A DNA stretch of 64,000 bases from Paracoccaceae bacterium. GTDB lineage: Bacteria; Pseudomonadota; Alphaproteobacteria; Rhodobacterales; Rhodobacteraceae. Location of the stretch: positions 1 to 64,000 of the forward strand of contig JACSRN010000055.1 in assembly GCA_014879735.1 (NCBI GenBank), written 5' to 3'. The translations under genes were made by a program, and so were the position numbers. The number at the start of each line of letters is the position of its first letter. The stretch's first letter is position 1. Below, piece after piece: positions 44,090 to 53,422 of this stretch. A model generated the notes under the pieces. It was not told where the DNA came from. It searched no databases and saw nothing but the letters and a program-made list of their open reading frames with translations.

Positions 44090-44581
44090 ATGCACCGTAT
44101 CCTCTTCGTCTGCCTCGGCAACATCTGTCGGTCCCCCACCGCCGAAGGCGTGCTGCGCCGCCTGGCAGCCGAGGCCGGCATGGCGGTCGAGGTCGCCAGC
44201 GCCGGTACGGGAAACTGGCATGCCGGAGAGCCACCGCATCCGCCGGCCATCGCCGCCGCGCTGCGGCGGGGCTATGATTTGCGCGACCTGCGCGCCCGAC
44301 AGGTGACGGCGGCAGATTTCATGCGGTTCACCCATATCCTCGCGATGGACCACCGGAACCTTGCCGATCTGCAGGCCCGGAGGTCGGGGCGTGGCACCGA
44401 ACCGCAGCTGTTCCTGGACTTTGCCCCCGAGGCCGGTCTCCGCGAGGTACCGGATCCCTGGTACACCGGCGAGTTCGACCGGACGCTCGATCTTGCCGAG
44501 GCGGGCTGCCGGGGCCTGATCGCAACATTGCGGCGCCAGGAATCCTCTGGCACCGTCAGCAAAGCCGCATCACCGGATTGA
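44090..44581 (+). CDS. Low-molecular-weight protein-tyrosine phosphatase
   Basis: A 163-residue LMW-PTP. The P-loop FVCLGNICRSPTAEG begins at residue 7 (Cys8, Arg14 in CX5R), and the general acid is in VPDPWYTGEFDRTLD. It dephosphorylates tyrosine on proteins, often polysaccharide kinases; no kinase is nearby. ATG 44090 gives MHRILFVCLGN, the standard start. Confidence 0.93.
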   Translation: MHRILFVCLGNICRSPTAEGVLRRLAAEAGMAVEVASAGTGNWHAGEPPHPPAIAAALRRGYDLRDLRARQVTAADFMRFTHILAMDHRNLADLQARRSGRGTEPQLFLDFAPEAGLREVPDPWYTGEFDRTLDLAEAGCRGLIATLRRQESSGTVSKAASPD

Positions 44582-44635
44582 GCGGCAGGATCTGATGCCC
44601 GCGATCTTCCCGCCCACGGCCCTGGCGTCGGGTCT

Positions 44636-44953
44636 TCAGCCGCCGCAGTAGGCTTCGGCCAGTTCGCCGAACTCCTTGTAGCGCGTCCAGAACGCATCGT
44701 CCGCCGGCTTTTGCGAGATCCAGACCTGATGCGCGAGATCGGGGTCCTTAAAGAACTTGGCCGCACGCCGCTGGTCGGACCGGCCGAGCGTCATGTCCGC
44801 GACCTGCTGAATACAGCCGCACATGGCGCGCTGCCCCAAGCCGCGATCCGACCGCAGACAGGCCGAATCGATCGGGCCGGCATGGACGGTGGAGCCAAGG
44901 GAAACCACTGCAGCAGCCAAAGCGGCCGCAAAAGCGATAGATTTCTTCATCAT
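44636..44953 (-). CDS. Secreted conserved hypothetical protein (often labelled arginine transporter)
   Basis: A 105-residue protein with a Sec signal (KKSIAFAAALAAAVVSLGSTVHAG, cleavage about 25). The mature part has four cysteines: SACLRSDRGLGQRAMCGCIQQVADM and the C-terminal AYCGG. The stretch VADMTLGRSDQRRAAKFFKDPD is highly conserved in Rhodobacterales. The database label 'arginine transporter' has no visible basis: there is no membrane helix beyond the signal. Periplasmic role unknown. Confidence 0.8.
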   Translation of the reverse strand: MMKKSIAFAAALAAAVVSLGSTVHAGPIDSACLRSDRGLGQRAMCGCIQQVADMTLGRSDQRRAAKFFKDPDLAHQVWISQKPADDAFWTRYKEFGELAEAYCGG

Positions 44954-44967
44954 CTGCCTCAGGTGCC

Positions 44968-46137
44968 ATGCGGAGGAACGTTGCCGTCCGCGGTCGTCTT
45001 TCTGCCAGCTATCCTGCCGGAAATCAGCGTTTTCTTCAATGCTGCGGCGCCCGTCGGCGGGGGATTGCCGAAGGGCGCAAGGGGTGGGAACCTTTTGGTC
45101 GAAAGCCACCAGATGCTGGGGAGGCCCGCCTGCAGAACGCTCGCCGTGCCATAGCCGTACTGACGGCGGACGACCGCCTCCGCCTTGCCGAGCGGCTGCC
45201 GGTGATTCGGCTGTTCGCCCATGCCTATGCCTTTCACCTGAACTTTCGCTTCGGGTCGTTCCGGCCGCGCGATCTGCTGGACTGGGCCGCCCTCCGCAAC
45301 CTGCAAGGGGTGAAGATTCATGTCGAGGATGGCGGCTCGCAAAGCCTGCTGGCCGCCCCCGCCACCCGCTTGCCCTTTGCCGCCAAGGCCCGCGCGCTGG
45401 GGCTGGAGGTGCATGTCGAGACTTCGGCCTCGGATCGCGCCACCCTTGCCGCAGCCGTTGCCATCGCCCGCGACACCGGCGCCACCTCCGTCCGCTTCTA
45501 CCCGCGCCATGCCGGGCGGCTGTCGGAGGTGCTGTCGCGCACTGCCGCCGATCTGGCTGCTTTGCCGGATCTGGATCCCGAGGGGCGGCTCGACTTTCTG
45601 CTGGAACAGCACGAGGATCTGAAGGGGGCCGAACTTGCTGCACTCGTCGCCGCGGCGGGAAACCCGCGGCTGTCGCTGCTGTTCGATTTCGCCAATATGC
45701 TGAACGCGGATGAAACGCCCGAGGCCGCGCTGGCCGCCATGGCGCCCCATATCACCGACGTGCATATCAAGGACGCCATCGCGATCCCCGACCGCGGCGG
45801 CACCGGCCACCGCGCCTGTGCAACGGGGCAGGGTGACATCGACCTGGCGGGGCTGCTGGTTGGCCTGCTTCTGCTGGGCGAAAACCGTCCGCAGGTTCGT
45901 GCCTTCGCGCTGGAGGAAGAGGCCGGCTACACCGCCCCCGCCTTCCGCATTCCCGGCGAAGGGCCGGACCCGATGATCGCCGCGCGGGCGCCATCGGAAA
46001 CCGATCCGGGGCCTGGCCCACTCGGCCCGCGGCTGGCCCGCGAACGCGCCGAGGCCGAGGCGCAGTTGACCCATATCCGCGCCCTGCTTGCCGCGCTGAC
46101 GGCCGCCCTGCGCGAGGACCCGGCTCCCCCGGCCTGA
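44968..46137 (+). CDS. Xylose-isomerase-like TIM-barrel protein (sugar phosphate isomerase/epimerase)
   Basis: Up to 389 residues. From about residue 65 the sequence fits the AP-endonuclease-2/xylose-isomerase barrel: LQGVKIHVEDG, LEVHVETSASDR, DFLLEQHEDLKGAEL, LLFDFANMLNADETPE and ITDVHIKDAI supply the usual metal-binding Glu/Asp/His set. The first ~60 residues (Arg/Gly/Cys-rich) do not look like protein, yet no in-frame ATG or GTG occurs later, so the true start is unclear (perhaps CTG/TTG near 45145). Likely epimerase or dehydratase of a sugar; substrate unknown. Confidence 0.75.
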   Translation: MRRNVAVRGRLSASYPAGNQRFLQCCGARRRGIAEGRKGWEPFGRKPPDAGEARLQNARRAIAVLTADDRLRLAERLPVIRLFAHAYAFHLNFRFGSFRPRDLLDWAALRNLQGVKIHVEDGGSQSLLAAPATRLPFAAKARALGLEVHVETSASDRATLAAAVAIARDTGATSVRFYPRHAGRLSEVLSRTAADLAALPDLDPEGRLDFLLEQHEDLKGAELAALVAAAGNPRLSLLFDFANMLNADETPEAALAAMAPHITDVHIKDAIAIPDRGGTGHRACATGQGDIDLAGLLVGLLLLGENRPQVRAFALEEEAGYTAPAFRIPGEGPDPMIAARAPSETDPGPGPLGPRLARERAEAEAQLTHIRALLAALTAALREDPAPPA

Positions 46138-46212
46138 TCGCTGCGCAAAGGTAGGGGATTGCCGCTGCAATGCCCTTCCCCGGGCGCACGGCAACGGCTA
46201 TATCCCCGGCCC

Positions 46213-48012
46213 ATGACCCAGCTTGACCTGATCCGCAATTTTTCCATCGTCGCCCATATCGACCACGGGAAATCCACCCTCGCCGACCGTCTCATCCAGA
46301 TGACGGGCACGGTGGCCGAACGTGACATGAAGGCGCAGATGCTCGACTCGATGGATATCGAGCGGGAACGCGGCATCACCATCAAGGCCAACACCGTACG
46401 GATCGAATATCCCGCCAAGGATGGCCGCACCTATATTCTGAACCTGATCGACACCCCCGGCCATGTCGACTTTGCCTATGAGGTCAGCCGCTCGATGCGG
46501 GCCGTCGAAGGCTCGCTTCTGGTGGTCGACGCCTCTCAGGGGGTCGAGGCGCAGACGCTGGCCAATGTCTATCAGGCGCTGGATGCCGGGCATGAAATCG
46601 TGCCGGTCCTGAACAAGATCGACCTGCCGGCCGCCGACCCTGACCGCGTCAAGGCCAATATCGAGGATGTCATTGGCCTTGACGCCAGCGATGCCATCCC
46701 GATCAGCGCCAAGACCGGCCTCGGCATCCCCGAGGTGCTTGAGGCCATCGTCGCCCGCCTGCCGGCGCCCAAGGGCGACGCCAATGCGCCCCTGCGCGCC
46801 ATGCTGGTTGACAGCTGGTATGACGCCTATCTGGGCGTCGTCGTGATGATCCGCATCATGGACGGCACCGTGAAGAAGGGCGACCGCATCCGCATGATGC
46901 AGACCGGCGCCACCTATGGCATCGACAAGCTGGCCGTGCTGAAGCCGGAAATGCGCGACATCGCAGAACTTGGCCCCGGCGAAATCGGCGTCTTCACGGC
47001 CTCGATCAAGCAGGTCCGCGACACCCGCGTCGGCGACACCATCACCCAGGAACGCCGCCCCTGCACCACCGCTTTGCCGGGCTTCAAACCCGCGCAGCCG
47101 GTGGTCTTCTGCGGCCTTTTCCCCGTCGATGCCGCCGATTTCGAGGCGCTGCGTGACGCCATCGAAAAGCTGGCCCTGAACGACGCCTCCTTCAGCTATG
47201 AGATGGAAACCAGCGCAGCATTGGGCTTTGGCTTCCGCATGGGCTTTCTCGGCCTTCTCCACCTCGAAGTCGTCCGCGACCGGCTGGAGCGGGAATATGA
47301 CCTCGACCTGATCACCACCGCGCCGTCCGTGGTCTTCAAGCTCTACATGAAAGACGGCGAGGTGCGCGATCTGCACAACCCCGCCGACATGCCCGACCTG
47401 ACGCTGATCGACCATATCGAAGAGCCGCGCATCAAGGCCACGATCATGGTGCCCGACGAATATCTGGGCGACATCCTGAAACTGTGTCAGGATAGGCGCG
47501 GCATCCAGATGAACCTGACCTACGCCGGCCAGCGCGCCATGGTGGAATACGACCTGCCCCTGGCCGAGGTGGTGTTCGACTTCTACGACCGGCTGAAATC
47601 GGTGACCAAGGGCTATGCCTCCTTCGACTACCAGATGATGGGCTACCGCGAGGATGCGCTGGTCAAGATGTCGATTCTGGTGAATGACGAGCCGGTGGAT
47701 GCTTTGGCGATGATGGTCCACCGCGACCGGGCCGAGGCCCGCGGCCGCGCCATGGTGGAAAAGCTGAAGGACCTGATTCCGCGGCACATGTTCAAGATCC
47801 CGATCCAGGCCGCCATCGGCAGCCGGGTAATCGCACGCGAGACGATCTCGGCCATGCGCAAGGACGTGACGGCCAAGTGCTACGGCGGCGACGCCTCGCG
47901 CAAGCGGAAGTTGTTGGACAAGCAGAAAGAGGGCAAGAAGCGGATGCGCCAGTTCGGGAAAGTGGAGATCCCGCAGGAGGCATTCATTTCCGCTTTGAAG
48001 ATGGACGGGTGA
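46213..48012 (+). CDS. lepA: Elongation factor 4 (LepA)
   Basis: A 599-residue translational GTPase, the exact usual LepA length. G1 is [15 protein letters not shown] (residues 13-27), G3 DTPGHVDF, G4 [10 protein letters not shown]; the EF-G-like domains follow and the C-terminal LepA domain includes [20 protein letters not shown]. It acts on stalled or initiating ribosomes. The start [17 protein letters not shown] at ATG 46213 is conserved. Confidence 0.97.
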   Translation: MTQLDLIRNFSIVAHIDHGKSTLADRLIQMTGTVAERDMKAQMLDSMDIERERGITIKANTVRIEYPAKDGRTYILNLIDTPGHVDFAYEVSRSMRAVEGSLLVVDASQGVEAQTLANVYQALDAGHEIVPVLNKIDLPAADPDRVKANIEDVIGLDASDAIPISAKTGLGIPEVLEAIVARLPAPKGDANAPLRAMLVDSWYDAYLGVVVMIRIMDGTVKKGDRIRMMQTGATYGIDKLAVLKPEMRDIAELGPGEIGVFTASIKQVRDTRVGDTITQERRPCTTALPGFKPAQPVVFCGLFPVDAADFEALRDAIEKLALNDASFSYEMETSAALGFGFRMGFLGLLHLEVVRDRLEREYDLDLITTAPSVVFKLYMKDGEVRDLHNPADMPDLTLIDHIEEPRIKATIMVPDEYLGDILKLCQDRRGIQMNLTYAGQRAMVEYDLPLAEVVFDFYDRLKSVTKGYASFDYQMMGYREDALVKMSILVNDEPVDALAMMVHRDRAEARGRAMVEKLKDLIPRHMFKIPIQAAIGSRVIARETISAMRKDVTAKCYGGDASRKRKLLDKQKEGKKRMRQFGKVEIPQEAFISALKMDG

Positions 48013-48015
48013 GGG

Positions 48016-48849
48016 ATGAAATGGGTCGCCGACCTACTTGTGACCCAAGATGGTAGGGCAAAGTTCTTCGACTATCTCGGAATACTTTTACTTACTGGCG
48101 CAGCTTATACTTCTGGCGTATTATATCGCATCCCCGATAGTATAGTAGAACTTGCGGGCAGCGCAATCATTCGCCGCACAATCGCCGATGCAGCGATTTC
48201 TGCCACTCTTGCGATACTGGGCGCACGAGTAATTACGTTGTTTTTATTTCCAGTGTTCTACTTCTATTTCGTTCGCGCATTCATTGCCATGCTATTTTCG
48301 CTGCGCAATTATTTTCTTAGACGGCGCATATCAAGAATTTCTGTTAAAGCCTTAGATTGGGGAGACTGGACATTCGCAATAGCCGCGCGGCACACGCGCC
48401 GAATTAGCTTGATCATTTCTTTGTTTTTATTCATTTATATTAGCACCCGTTCGCTTGTGATGAGTTTCGCATTCGTTTTCTTTGCATCGCTCGCTCTCGG
48501 GTTAGCCAGCATGTCATATTTAATTTCTGAAGGTCGAGTTCGAATAAAATTTCGAAGGAAGCATCTGCCTTATCTAAGGTCGCAAAGCGTTAGCTTCGGG
48601 CTTGCTTCGGCTGTCGCGTTCGGGGCCTTTTTTGGTGGTGGAATTGTTATTGATCAATCAATCAAATATGGAGACAAGATCAAATTCGACGATACTGAAG
48701 CCAGATTCACAATCGTAGCGGCCACGGACCTTGGGATTGTGATTGCTAGACCCGTTGCGCCTGCGGATGGCACCAGAAATTCGTCCCAGAATATAGACTG
48801 GCGCTATATACCGTACCCTCTCGATGGTATTGAAGTAGTAATCCCATAA
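48016..48849 (+). CDS. AT-rich polytopic membrane protein of unknown function
   Basis: A 277-residue protein starting 3 bp after lepA. It has about five or six hydrophobic segments (for example ILLLTGAAYTSGVLY, VITLFLFPVFYFYFVRAFI, LIISLFLFIYISTR, LVMSFAFVFFASLALGLA, SFGLASAVAFGAFFGGGIVI) and a C-terminal soluble part of about 70 residues. Codons end largely in A/T, in sharp contrast to every neighbour, which signals recent transfer. No family is recognised. Downstream lie a gene fragment and a toxin gene, so this spot looks like an insertion hotspot behind lepA. Confidence 0.75.
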   Translation: MKWVADLLVTQDGRAKFFDYLGILLLTGAAYTSGVLYRIPDSIVELAGSAIIRRTIADAAISATLAILGARVITLFLFPVFYFYFVRAFIAMLFSLRNYFLRRRISRISVKALDWGDWTFAIAARHTRRISLIISLFLFIYISTRSLVMSFAFVFFASLALGLASMSYLISEGRVRIKFRRKHLPYLRSQSVSFGLASAVAFGAFFGGGIVIDQSIKYGDKIKFDDTEARFTIVAATDLGIVIARPVAPADGTRNSSQNIDWRYIPYPLDGIEVVIP

Positions 48850-48863
48850 AGGGAGATCTACCC

Positions 48864-48962
48864 TCACCTCACCCTCTGCCCCCGCGCCACATCCTCCGGC
48901 AGGCCTTTTGCCCAGAACCGCTGCTGCAGCGCCTCCTAACACCGCGCCCGCATCTGCCCCGC
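48864..48962 (-). pseudogene. Possible gene fragment downstream of the toxin
   Basis: In frame with the toxin but after its stop, the minus strand reads QMRARC-stop-EALQQRFWAKGLPEDVARG-QRVR-stop. The second part has good protein character and looks like the C-terminus of a longer protein interrupted by TAG. It may be a relic; chance is possible. Confidence 0.25.
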
Positions 48963-49217
48963 TTACCCATACACCCCACCCCTCGGCGCCACCAGAACCA
49001 CCAGCCGCCCGTCTTCGATCGCATAGACGATCCGCCACCCCCCGATCCTGACCCGCCATTGATCAGTTTCGCCCGCCAACTCGAGGCAACCCGGGGGCCG
49101 CGGATCGGCCGCAAGCCGCTCGATGGCACGCTTGATCGGCGCTGACACCCGGGCGTCGCGTATGTTCCGCAACTGTTTGCCGGCCGTCGGGGAATACTCG
49201 ATGCGGTAGCGCGTCAT
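48963..49217 (-). CDS. RelE/ParE-superfamily toxin
   Basis: An 84-residue toxin-like protein: RYRIEYSPTAGKQLRNI, ISAPIKRAIERLAADPRP-like helix pair, LAGETDQWRVRIGGWRIVYAIEDGRLVVLVAP. The pattern WRVRIGGWRIVY is classic RelE (mRNA endonuclease on the ribosome). Its start overlaps (ATGA) the stop of a short upstream frame that looks like an antitoxin C-terminus; a full antitoxin is not seen. Confidence 0.88.
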   Translation of the reverse strand: MTRYRIEYSPTAGKQLRNIRDARVSAPIKRAIERLAADPRPPGCLELAGETDQWRVRIGGWRIVYAIEDGRLVVLVAPRGGVYG

Positions 49218-49279
49218 TCAGGTTTTTGGTCCGCCACGACCTCGGCCTTGGCGCCGGCGATCACGCTGTCCGCGGCCAT
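49214..49279 (-). pseudogene. Truncated antitoxin remnant (21 aa)
   Basis: A short frame, MAADSVIAGAKAEVVADQK followed by PE, ends in ATGA overlap with the toxin start, the normal antitoxin-toxin junction. The frame is open only to a stop near 49351 and has no DNA-binding part. It may be the tail of a deleted antitoxin gene. The rest of the gap to 49505 shows no gene. Confidence 0.4.
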
Positions 49280-49505
49280 CCCTGGCGATACCGATGCGCC
49301 GCCCCCGGGCCGCCGGGTGCCAACGCATGCCCCACCGGGGATTCAACGCTGGCGCAACAGGCTCCCACCCCGGGGCGCGTCCCCCCGGGGCAAAGGCAGC
49401 AACCTGTCGGCCCCATGCCGCGGGTATTGCAGGTTTTCCTGCGCGGGCGCCCTTTACTCCCCCGGCCTGTGCCTCCTACCCTTTGGCACCACAGCGGAGT
49501 TTCCC

Positions 49506-50432
49506 ATGCCCCTCATCCTCTTTGCCGCCCCCGCGCTCTGGCCGGAATACCGCGATGCCCTGCCGCGGGCGCTGGCGCAGGCGGGCATTTCCGCCCAGGT
49601 GGTGACAGAGGCGGATCCGCATGCGGTCGACTACATCGTCTACGCCCCCTCGGCCCCGCTGCAGGATTTCGCGCCCTTTGTCCGAACCAGGGCGGTCCTG
49701 TCGCTCTGGGCTGGGGTGGAGCGGGTGGTGCGCAATCCGACGCTGACCCAGCCCTTGTGCCGCATGGTCGATCCGGCGCTGACCGAAGGGATGGTGGAAT
49801 GGGTGACGGGTCATGCGCTGCGCTTTCACCTCGGGATGGACCGGCACATCGTCAATCCCGGCCGCCTCTGGGACCCGACCACGCCGCCCATCGCGCGCGA
49901 ACGGCCGGTGACGGTACTCGGGCTGGGCGAACTGGGCCTGGCAGCAGCGCGGGCCCTCGCGGCGCTGAACTTTCCCGTCCGGGGGTGGAGCCGCACGGAA
50001 AAGCACATCCAGGGGCTGGAGACCTATCACGGCGAGGACGGCCTCGATGCGGCGCTGACCGGGGCGCAGATCGTGATCACCCTGCTGCCCCGCACGCCTG
50101 GCACCGACAACATCCTCAACGCCCGCACGCTGGCCCTGCCCGCCCGCGGCGCGGCGGTGCTGAACCCCGGCCGCGGCCCGTTGATCGACGACGACGCGCT
50201 GCTGGCTGCCCTCGACTCGGGCCAGATCGGCCAGGCGACGCTGGATGTCTTCCGGGTGGAGCCGCTGCCCGCCGACCACCCGTTCTGGGCGCATCCGAAG
50301 GTGACGGTCACACCCCATATCGCAGCCGACACCCGCGCCGACAGCGCCAGCGCCGTTCTGGCCGAGAACATCCGCCGTGGCGAAGCCGGCGAACCTTTCC
50401 TGCATCTGGTGGACCGCGCCCGCGGCTACTGA
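49506..50432 (+). CDS. ghrA: Glyoxylate/hydroxypyruvate reductase A
   Basis: A 308-residue D-2-hydroxyacid dehydrogenase of the GhrA type, reducing glyoxylate or hydroxypyruvate with NADPH. It has VTVLGLGELGLAAARALAALNF (Rossmann), GWSRTEKHIQGLETYHGEDGL (the SRT motif fits NADP preference), LLPRTPGTDNILNA, LNPGRGPLIDDDALLAAL (catalytic Arg region) and a C-terminal HPKVTVTPHIAA (catalytic His). It is convergent with the RpiR regulator gene. The start ATG 49506 begins MPLILFAAPALWPEYRDALP. Confidence 0.9.
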   Translation: MPLILFAAPALWPEYRDALPRALAQAGISAQVVTEADPHAVDYIVYAPSAPLQDFAPFVRTRAVLSLWAGVERVVRNPTLTQPLCRMVDPALTEGMVEWVTGHALRFHLGMDRHIVNPGRLWDPTTPPIARERPVTVLGLGELGLAAARALAALNFPVRGWSRTEKHIQGLETYHGEDGLDAALTGAQIVITLLPRTPGTDNILNARTLALPARGAAVLNPGRGPLIDDDALLAALDSGQIGQATLDVFRVEPLPADHPFWAHPKVTVTPHIAADTRADSASAVLAENIRRGEAGEPFLHLVDRARGY

Positions 50433-50475
50433 CCCGCCAGGGCGGCACCGAACCCGCGGTCCATGGCCCCCGGGC

Positions 50476-51354
50476 TCAATTCCGCCCGCCCAGCCTCGGG
50501 GCGCGAAAGACGCGGGTGCGGGCGAAGAGATCCTCCAGCCGGTTCAACCGGGCCTGCACCTGATCGGGCAGGCGGGCCTGCACCTGTGCCAGCAGCGCCT
50601 CGATCACCACCAGCATGGTCGCAGTCGAATCCCAGGCCCCCGGCATCTCGACCTGGCAGGCAAGAACATGGCGGGCATATGCCGCCGCGGGGGAAAGCGC
50701 CCGGTCGGTCAGCAGGATCACCGCCGCCCCCTGCTCGGCCGCAAGCTGGGCGAACTGGACGGCGTTCTGCTCGTAGCGACGGATGTCGAAGATGACGGCC
50801 ACGTCGCCCTCGCCCAGGTCGAGCAACGCCTGCTGCCAGTCGGTCAGATGGTCGGCAAGAAAGGTGACGTCGGGCCGGATCACCCGCAACAGCGTGGCCA
50901 TGTAATCGGCCAGCGCATGGGTCAGCCGCCCGCCCATCACCGCCACCCGCCGCGAAGGATCGGCCAGAAGCACCGATGCCGCGGTGAAATCCTGCGCCGG
51001 AATCAGGCCCAGCGTCGCCTCGATATTGGCCACCACCTGCGCGGCAAAGCCGGTCAGCGGATGGCCCGGCGCGTCTCGCGGGCCATCGCCCAGCGTAACC
51101 GGCGCGACGAGCAGTCGTTCCACCTCCAGCCGCAGCGCCGCCTGATAGTCCGACCAGCCGCGGAACCCCAGCTTCTGCACCAGCCGCATGATCGTCGGGG
51201 ACGAGACCTCGGCCGCCTCGGCCAGCGCGGTGATCGAACCCAGCGCCGACATCGGGAAATGCGACAGGATATGCGTGGCCGCCTGCCGTTCCGCCCGGGT
51301 CAGCCCGGGCAGGCCACGGCGCATTCGCGTCTCGATCGTTTCGGCCTGGTCCAT
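50476..51354 (-). CDS. MurR/RpiR-family transcriptional regulator
   Basis: A 292-residue regulator with an N-terminal HTH_6 domain (LTRAERQAATHILSHFPMSA, then LAEAAEVSSPTIMRLVQKLGFRGWSDYQAALR) and a C-terminal SIS domain that usually senses phosphosugars (VAVMGGRLTHALADYMATLL; VAVIFDIRRYEQNAVQFAQLA). It is divergent from the TRAP operon with 169 bp between starts and is the obvious candidate regulator. An SIS ligand is at odds with an amine substrate, so the inducer is worth testing. Confidence 0.9.
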   Translation of the reverse strand: MDQAETIETRMRRGLPGLTRAERQAATHILSHFPMSALGSITALAEAAEVSSPTIMRLVQKLGFRGWSDYQAALRLEVERLLVAPVTLGDGPRDAPGHPLTGFAAQVVANIEATLGLIPAQDFTAASVLLADPSRRVAVMGGRLTHALADYMATLLRVIRPDVTFLADHLTDWQQALLDLGEGDVAVIFDIRRYEQNAVQFAQLAAEQGAAVILLTDRALSPAAAYARHVLACQVEMPGAWDSTATMLVVIEALLAQVQARLPDQVQARLNRLEDLFARTRVFRAPRLGGRN

Positions 51355-51523
51355 ACCCGCTCCGACTCGCGCTTCAGGTGCCCTCGGAACGTTTGTAACA
51401 GACAAATCCAGTTCAGGAAAATTCTTGACAGCCGGGCAGTCCTCAGCCGACGCTTGACGAAAACGGGGAGCCGACTCGCAGATGATCTGGATCACCGCAC
51501 CCCGCACGGGGGGCCTTTAGGCC

Positions 51524-52030
51524 ATGCCACGCGCATTCGTCACCTTCGTCCGGCTGGTCGAGCGGGTGAACTATATTGTCGGCCGCGGCGCGATGTATCT
51601 GCTGTTCGTGCTGGCCGGCGTCCTGTTGTGGTCGATCATCGCCAAGGCGGCCGGCTCGCCGCCGCTTTGGACGCAGGAGATGGCGCAGTTCACCATGGTG
51701 GCCTATTTCGTCCTGGGGGGCGCCTATTCGCTGCAACTGGGCGCCAATGTACGGATGGATCTGCTGTACGGCCGCTGGTCGACCCGCACCCAGGCCGCCG
51801 TCGACGCCGTGACGGTTTTCGCGATGATCTTCTTTCTGGCCGTGGTTCTCTACGGCGGGATCGACAGCACGATCTATGCGCTCGAAATCGGCGAGCGGTC
51901 CCGCACGGTCTGGCGGCCCTATATGGCACCGATCAAGATCGTGATCTGCGTCGGCGTCTTTCTGATGATCCTGCAGTCTCTGGCTTTCCTGATCCGCGAT
52001 GTCGCGCGACTGCGCGGAGAGGAAATCTGA
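51524..52030 (+). CDS. TRAP transporter small permease (DctQ)
   Basis: A 168-residue membrane protein with four helices, including YLLFVLAGVLLWSIIAKAA, and the DctQ motif WTQEMAQFTMVAYFVLGGAYSLQLGANVRMDLLY. It is the small subunit of a sodium-driven tripartite transporter. Its stop overlaps the DctM start (TGATG). It is the first gene of the operon; a TTGACA at 51425-51430 may be its -35 but no clear -10 is visible. Confidence 0.93.
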   Translation: MPRAFVTFVRLVERVNYIVGRGAMYLLFVLAGVLLWSIIAKAAGSPPLWTQEMAQFTMVAYFVLGGAYSLQLGANVRMDLLYGRWSTRTQAAVDAVTVFAMIFFLAVVLYGGIDSTIYALEIGERSRTVWRPYMAPIKIVICVGVFLMILQSLAFLIRDVARLRGEEI

Positions 52031-53370
52031 TGGATTACAACTACATCGCACTTGTGATGTTCGGCGGCATGGTCATCCTGCTGCTGACGGGCCAGCGCGT
52101 GTTTGCCGTGATCGGCTTTGTTGCGGCGCTGGCGGCGCTGGCGCTGTGGGGCACGGGCGGCAGCGCCATTCCCTTTACCAGCACGATCAAGCTGATGAAC
52201 TGGTATCCGATGCTGACGCTGCCGATGTTCGTCTGGATGGGCTATGTCATGTCGGAAACCCGCATGGCGGATGATCTGTACCGGATGTTTCACGTCTGGT
52301 TCGGCCCGATCCCGGGCGGGCTGGCCATCGGGACAATCCTGCTGATGGTGCTGATCTCGGCCATGAACGGGCTATCCGTGGCGGGCCTGGCCATCGGCGC
52401 CACCATCGCCCTACCCGAGATGCTGAAGCGCGGCTACGACAAGGTGCTGATCACCGGCGTCATTCAGGGCGGATCCAGCCTGGGGATCCTCATCCCGCCC
52501 TCGGTTGTCCTGGTGCTCTACGCCATGATCGCCCGGCAGCCGGTCGGGCAACTCTGGCTGGCCGGGGTGTTCCCGGGCCTGCTGATGGCCGGCGTCTTCA
52601 TCCTCTACATCATCATCCGCTGTCTGGCGAACCCGGGCCTTGCCCCGCCGCTGGATGCCGAGGAGCGGAATGTACCTTGGTCCGAGAAGCTGCGCCTGCT
52701 TTCGGCCGGCATATTGCCCGTGGGCATTTTCGTGGCCATGATGGGGCCTTTCATCTATGGCTGGGCAAGCCTTGTCGAGGCCTCGGTCATCGGCGCCACC
52801 ATTGCGACGCTGGTGGCCGTGCTGCGCGGGCGCATGACGAAACGGGTGTTCGAAAGCTGCGCAGTCCAGACGCTGGGCGTGTCGGCCATGTTCATGTGGA
52901 TCATCCTGGCCGCGCTGGCCTTTGGCGCGGTGTTCGACGGGCTTGGCGCTGTAAAGGCGCTGGAACAGGTGTTCCTGCAGGATCTCGGGCTGTCGCCCTG
53001 GACCATCCTGATCCTGATGCAGCTTTCGTTTCTGGTGATGGGCATGTTCCTCGACGACACGGCAATGCTGGTCATCGTGGCGCCGCTTTACGTGCCGCTC
53101 GTCGCCAAGCTCGACCTCGGGATGAGCCCGCAGGACGCGCTGATCTGGTACGGTGTGCTCTACACCATCACCTGCCAGATTGCCTATATCACGCCGCCCT
53201 TCGGCTATAACCTGTTCCTGATGCGGGCTATGGCGCCCGATCATGTGACGCTGGCCGACATCTACCGCTCGATCGGACCGATCGTGATATTGATGATCCT
53301 TACGCTGATCATCGTCATGGCCTTTCCCGAAATCGCGCTGTGGCTGCCGCATCAGATCTATGGAAGCTGA
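52030..53370 (+). CDS. TRAP transporter large permease (DctM)
   Basis: A 446-residue DctM subunit with about 12-14 helices, forming the elevator-type transport domain. Diagnostic stretches are MNGLSVAGLAIGATIALPEML, GGSSLGILIPPSVVLVLYAMI, FLDDTAMLVIVAPLYVPLV and YITPPFGYNLFLMRAMAP. Only the ATG at 52030 fits; the frame is open for about 1.6 kb upstream but that is non-coding. Confidence 0.95.
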   Translation: MDYNYIALVMFGGMVILLLTGQRVFAVIGFVAALAALALWGTGGSAIPFTSTIKLMNWYPMLTLPMFVWMGYVMSETRMADDLYRMFHVWFGPIPGGLAIGTILLMVLISAMNGLSVAGLAIGATIALPEMLKRGYDKVLITGVIQGGSSLGILIPPSVVLVLYAMIARQPVGQLWLAGVFPGLLMAGVFILYIIIRCLANPGLAPPLDAEERNVPWSEKLRLLSAGILPVGIFVAMMGPFIYGWASLVEASVIGATIATLVAVLRGRMTKRVFESCAVQTLGVSAMFMWIILAALAFGAVFDGLGAVKALEQVFLQDLGLSPWTILILMQLSFLVMGMFLDDTAMLVIVAPLYVPLVAKLDLGMSPQDALIWYGVLYTITCQIAYITPPFGYNLFLMRAMAPDHVTLADIYRSIGPIVILMILTLIIVMAFPEIALWLPHQIYGS

Positions 53371-53422
53371 AAAAATGAGAGGCGGACGAACCGCCCCCAT
53401 CAACCAACGGAGGTAAGCAAGA

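Noticed and set aside
49226-50563. 445-codon frame overlapping ghrA
   Set aside because: It is Arg/Pro/Gly-rich and in another frame from the clear GhrA protein.
50377-53370. 997-codon frame reading through into dctM
   Set aside because: Only the final 446 codons are DctM. The upstream part runs antisense to the RpiR gene and through dctQ in another frame.
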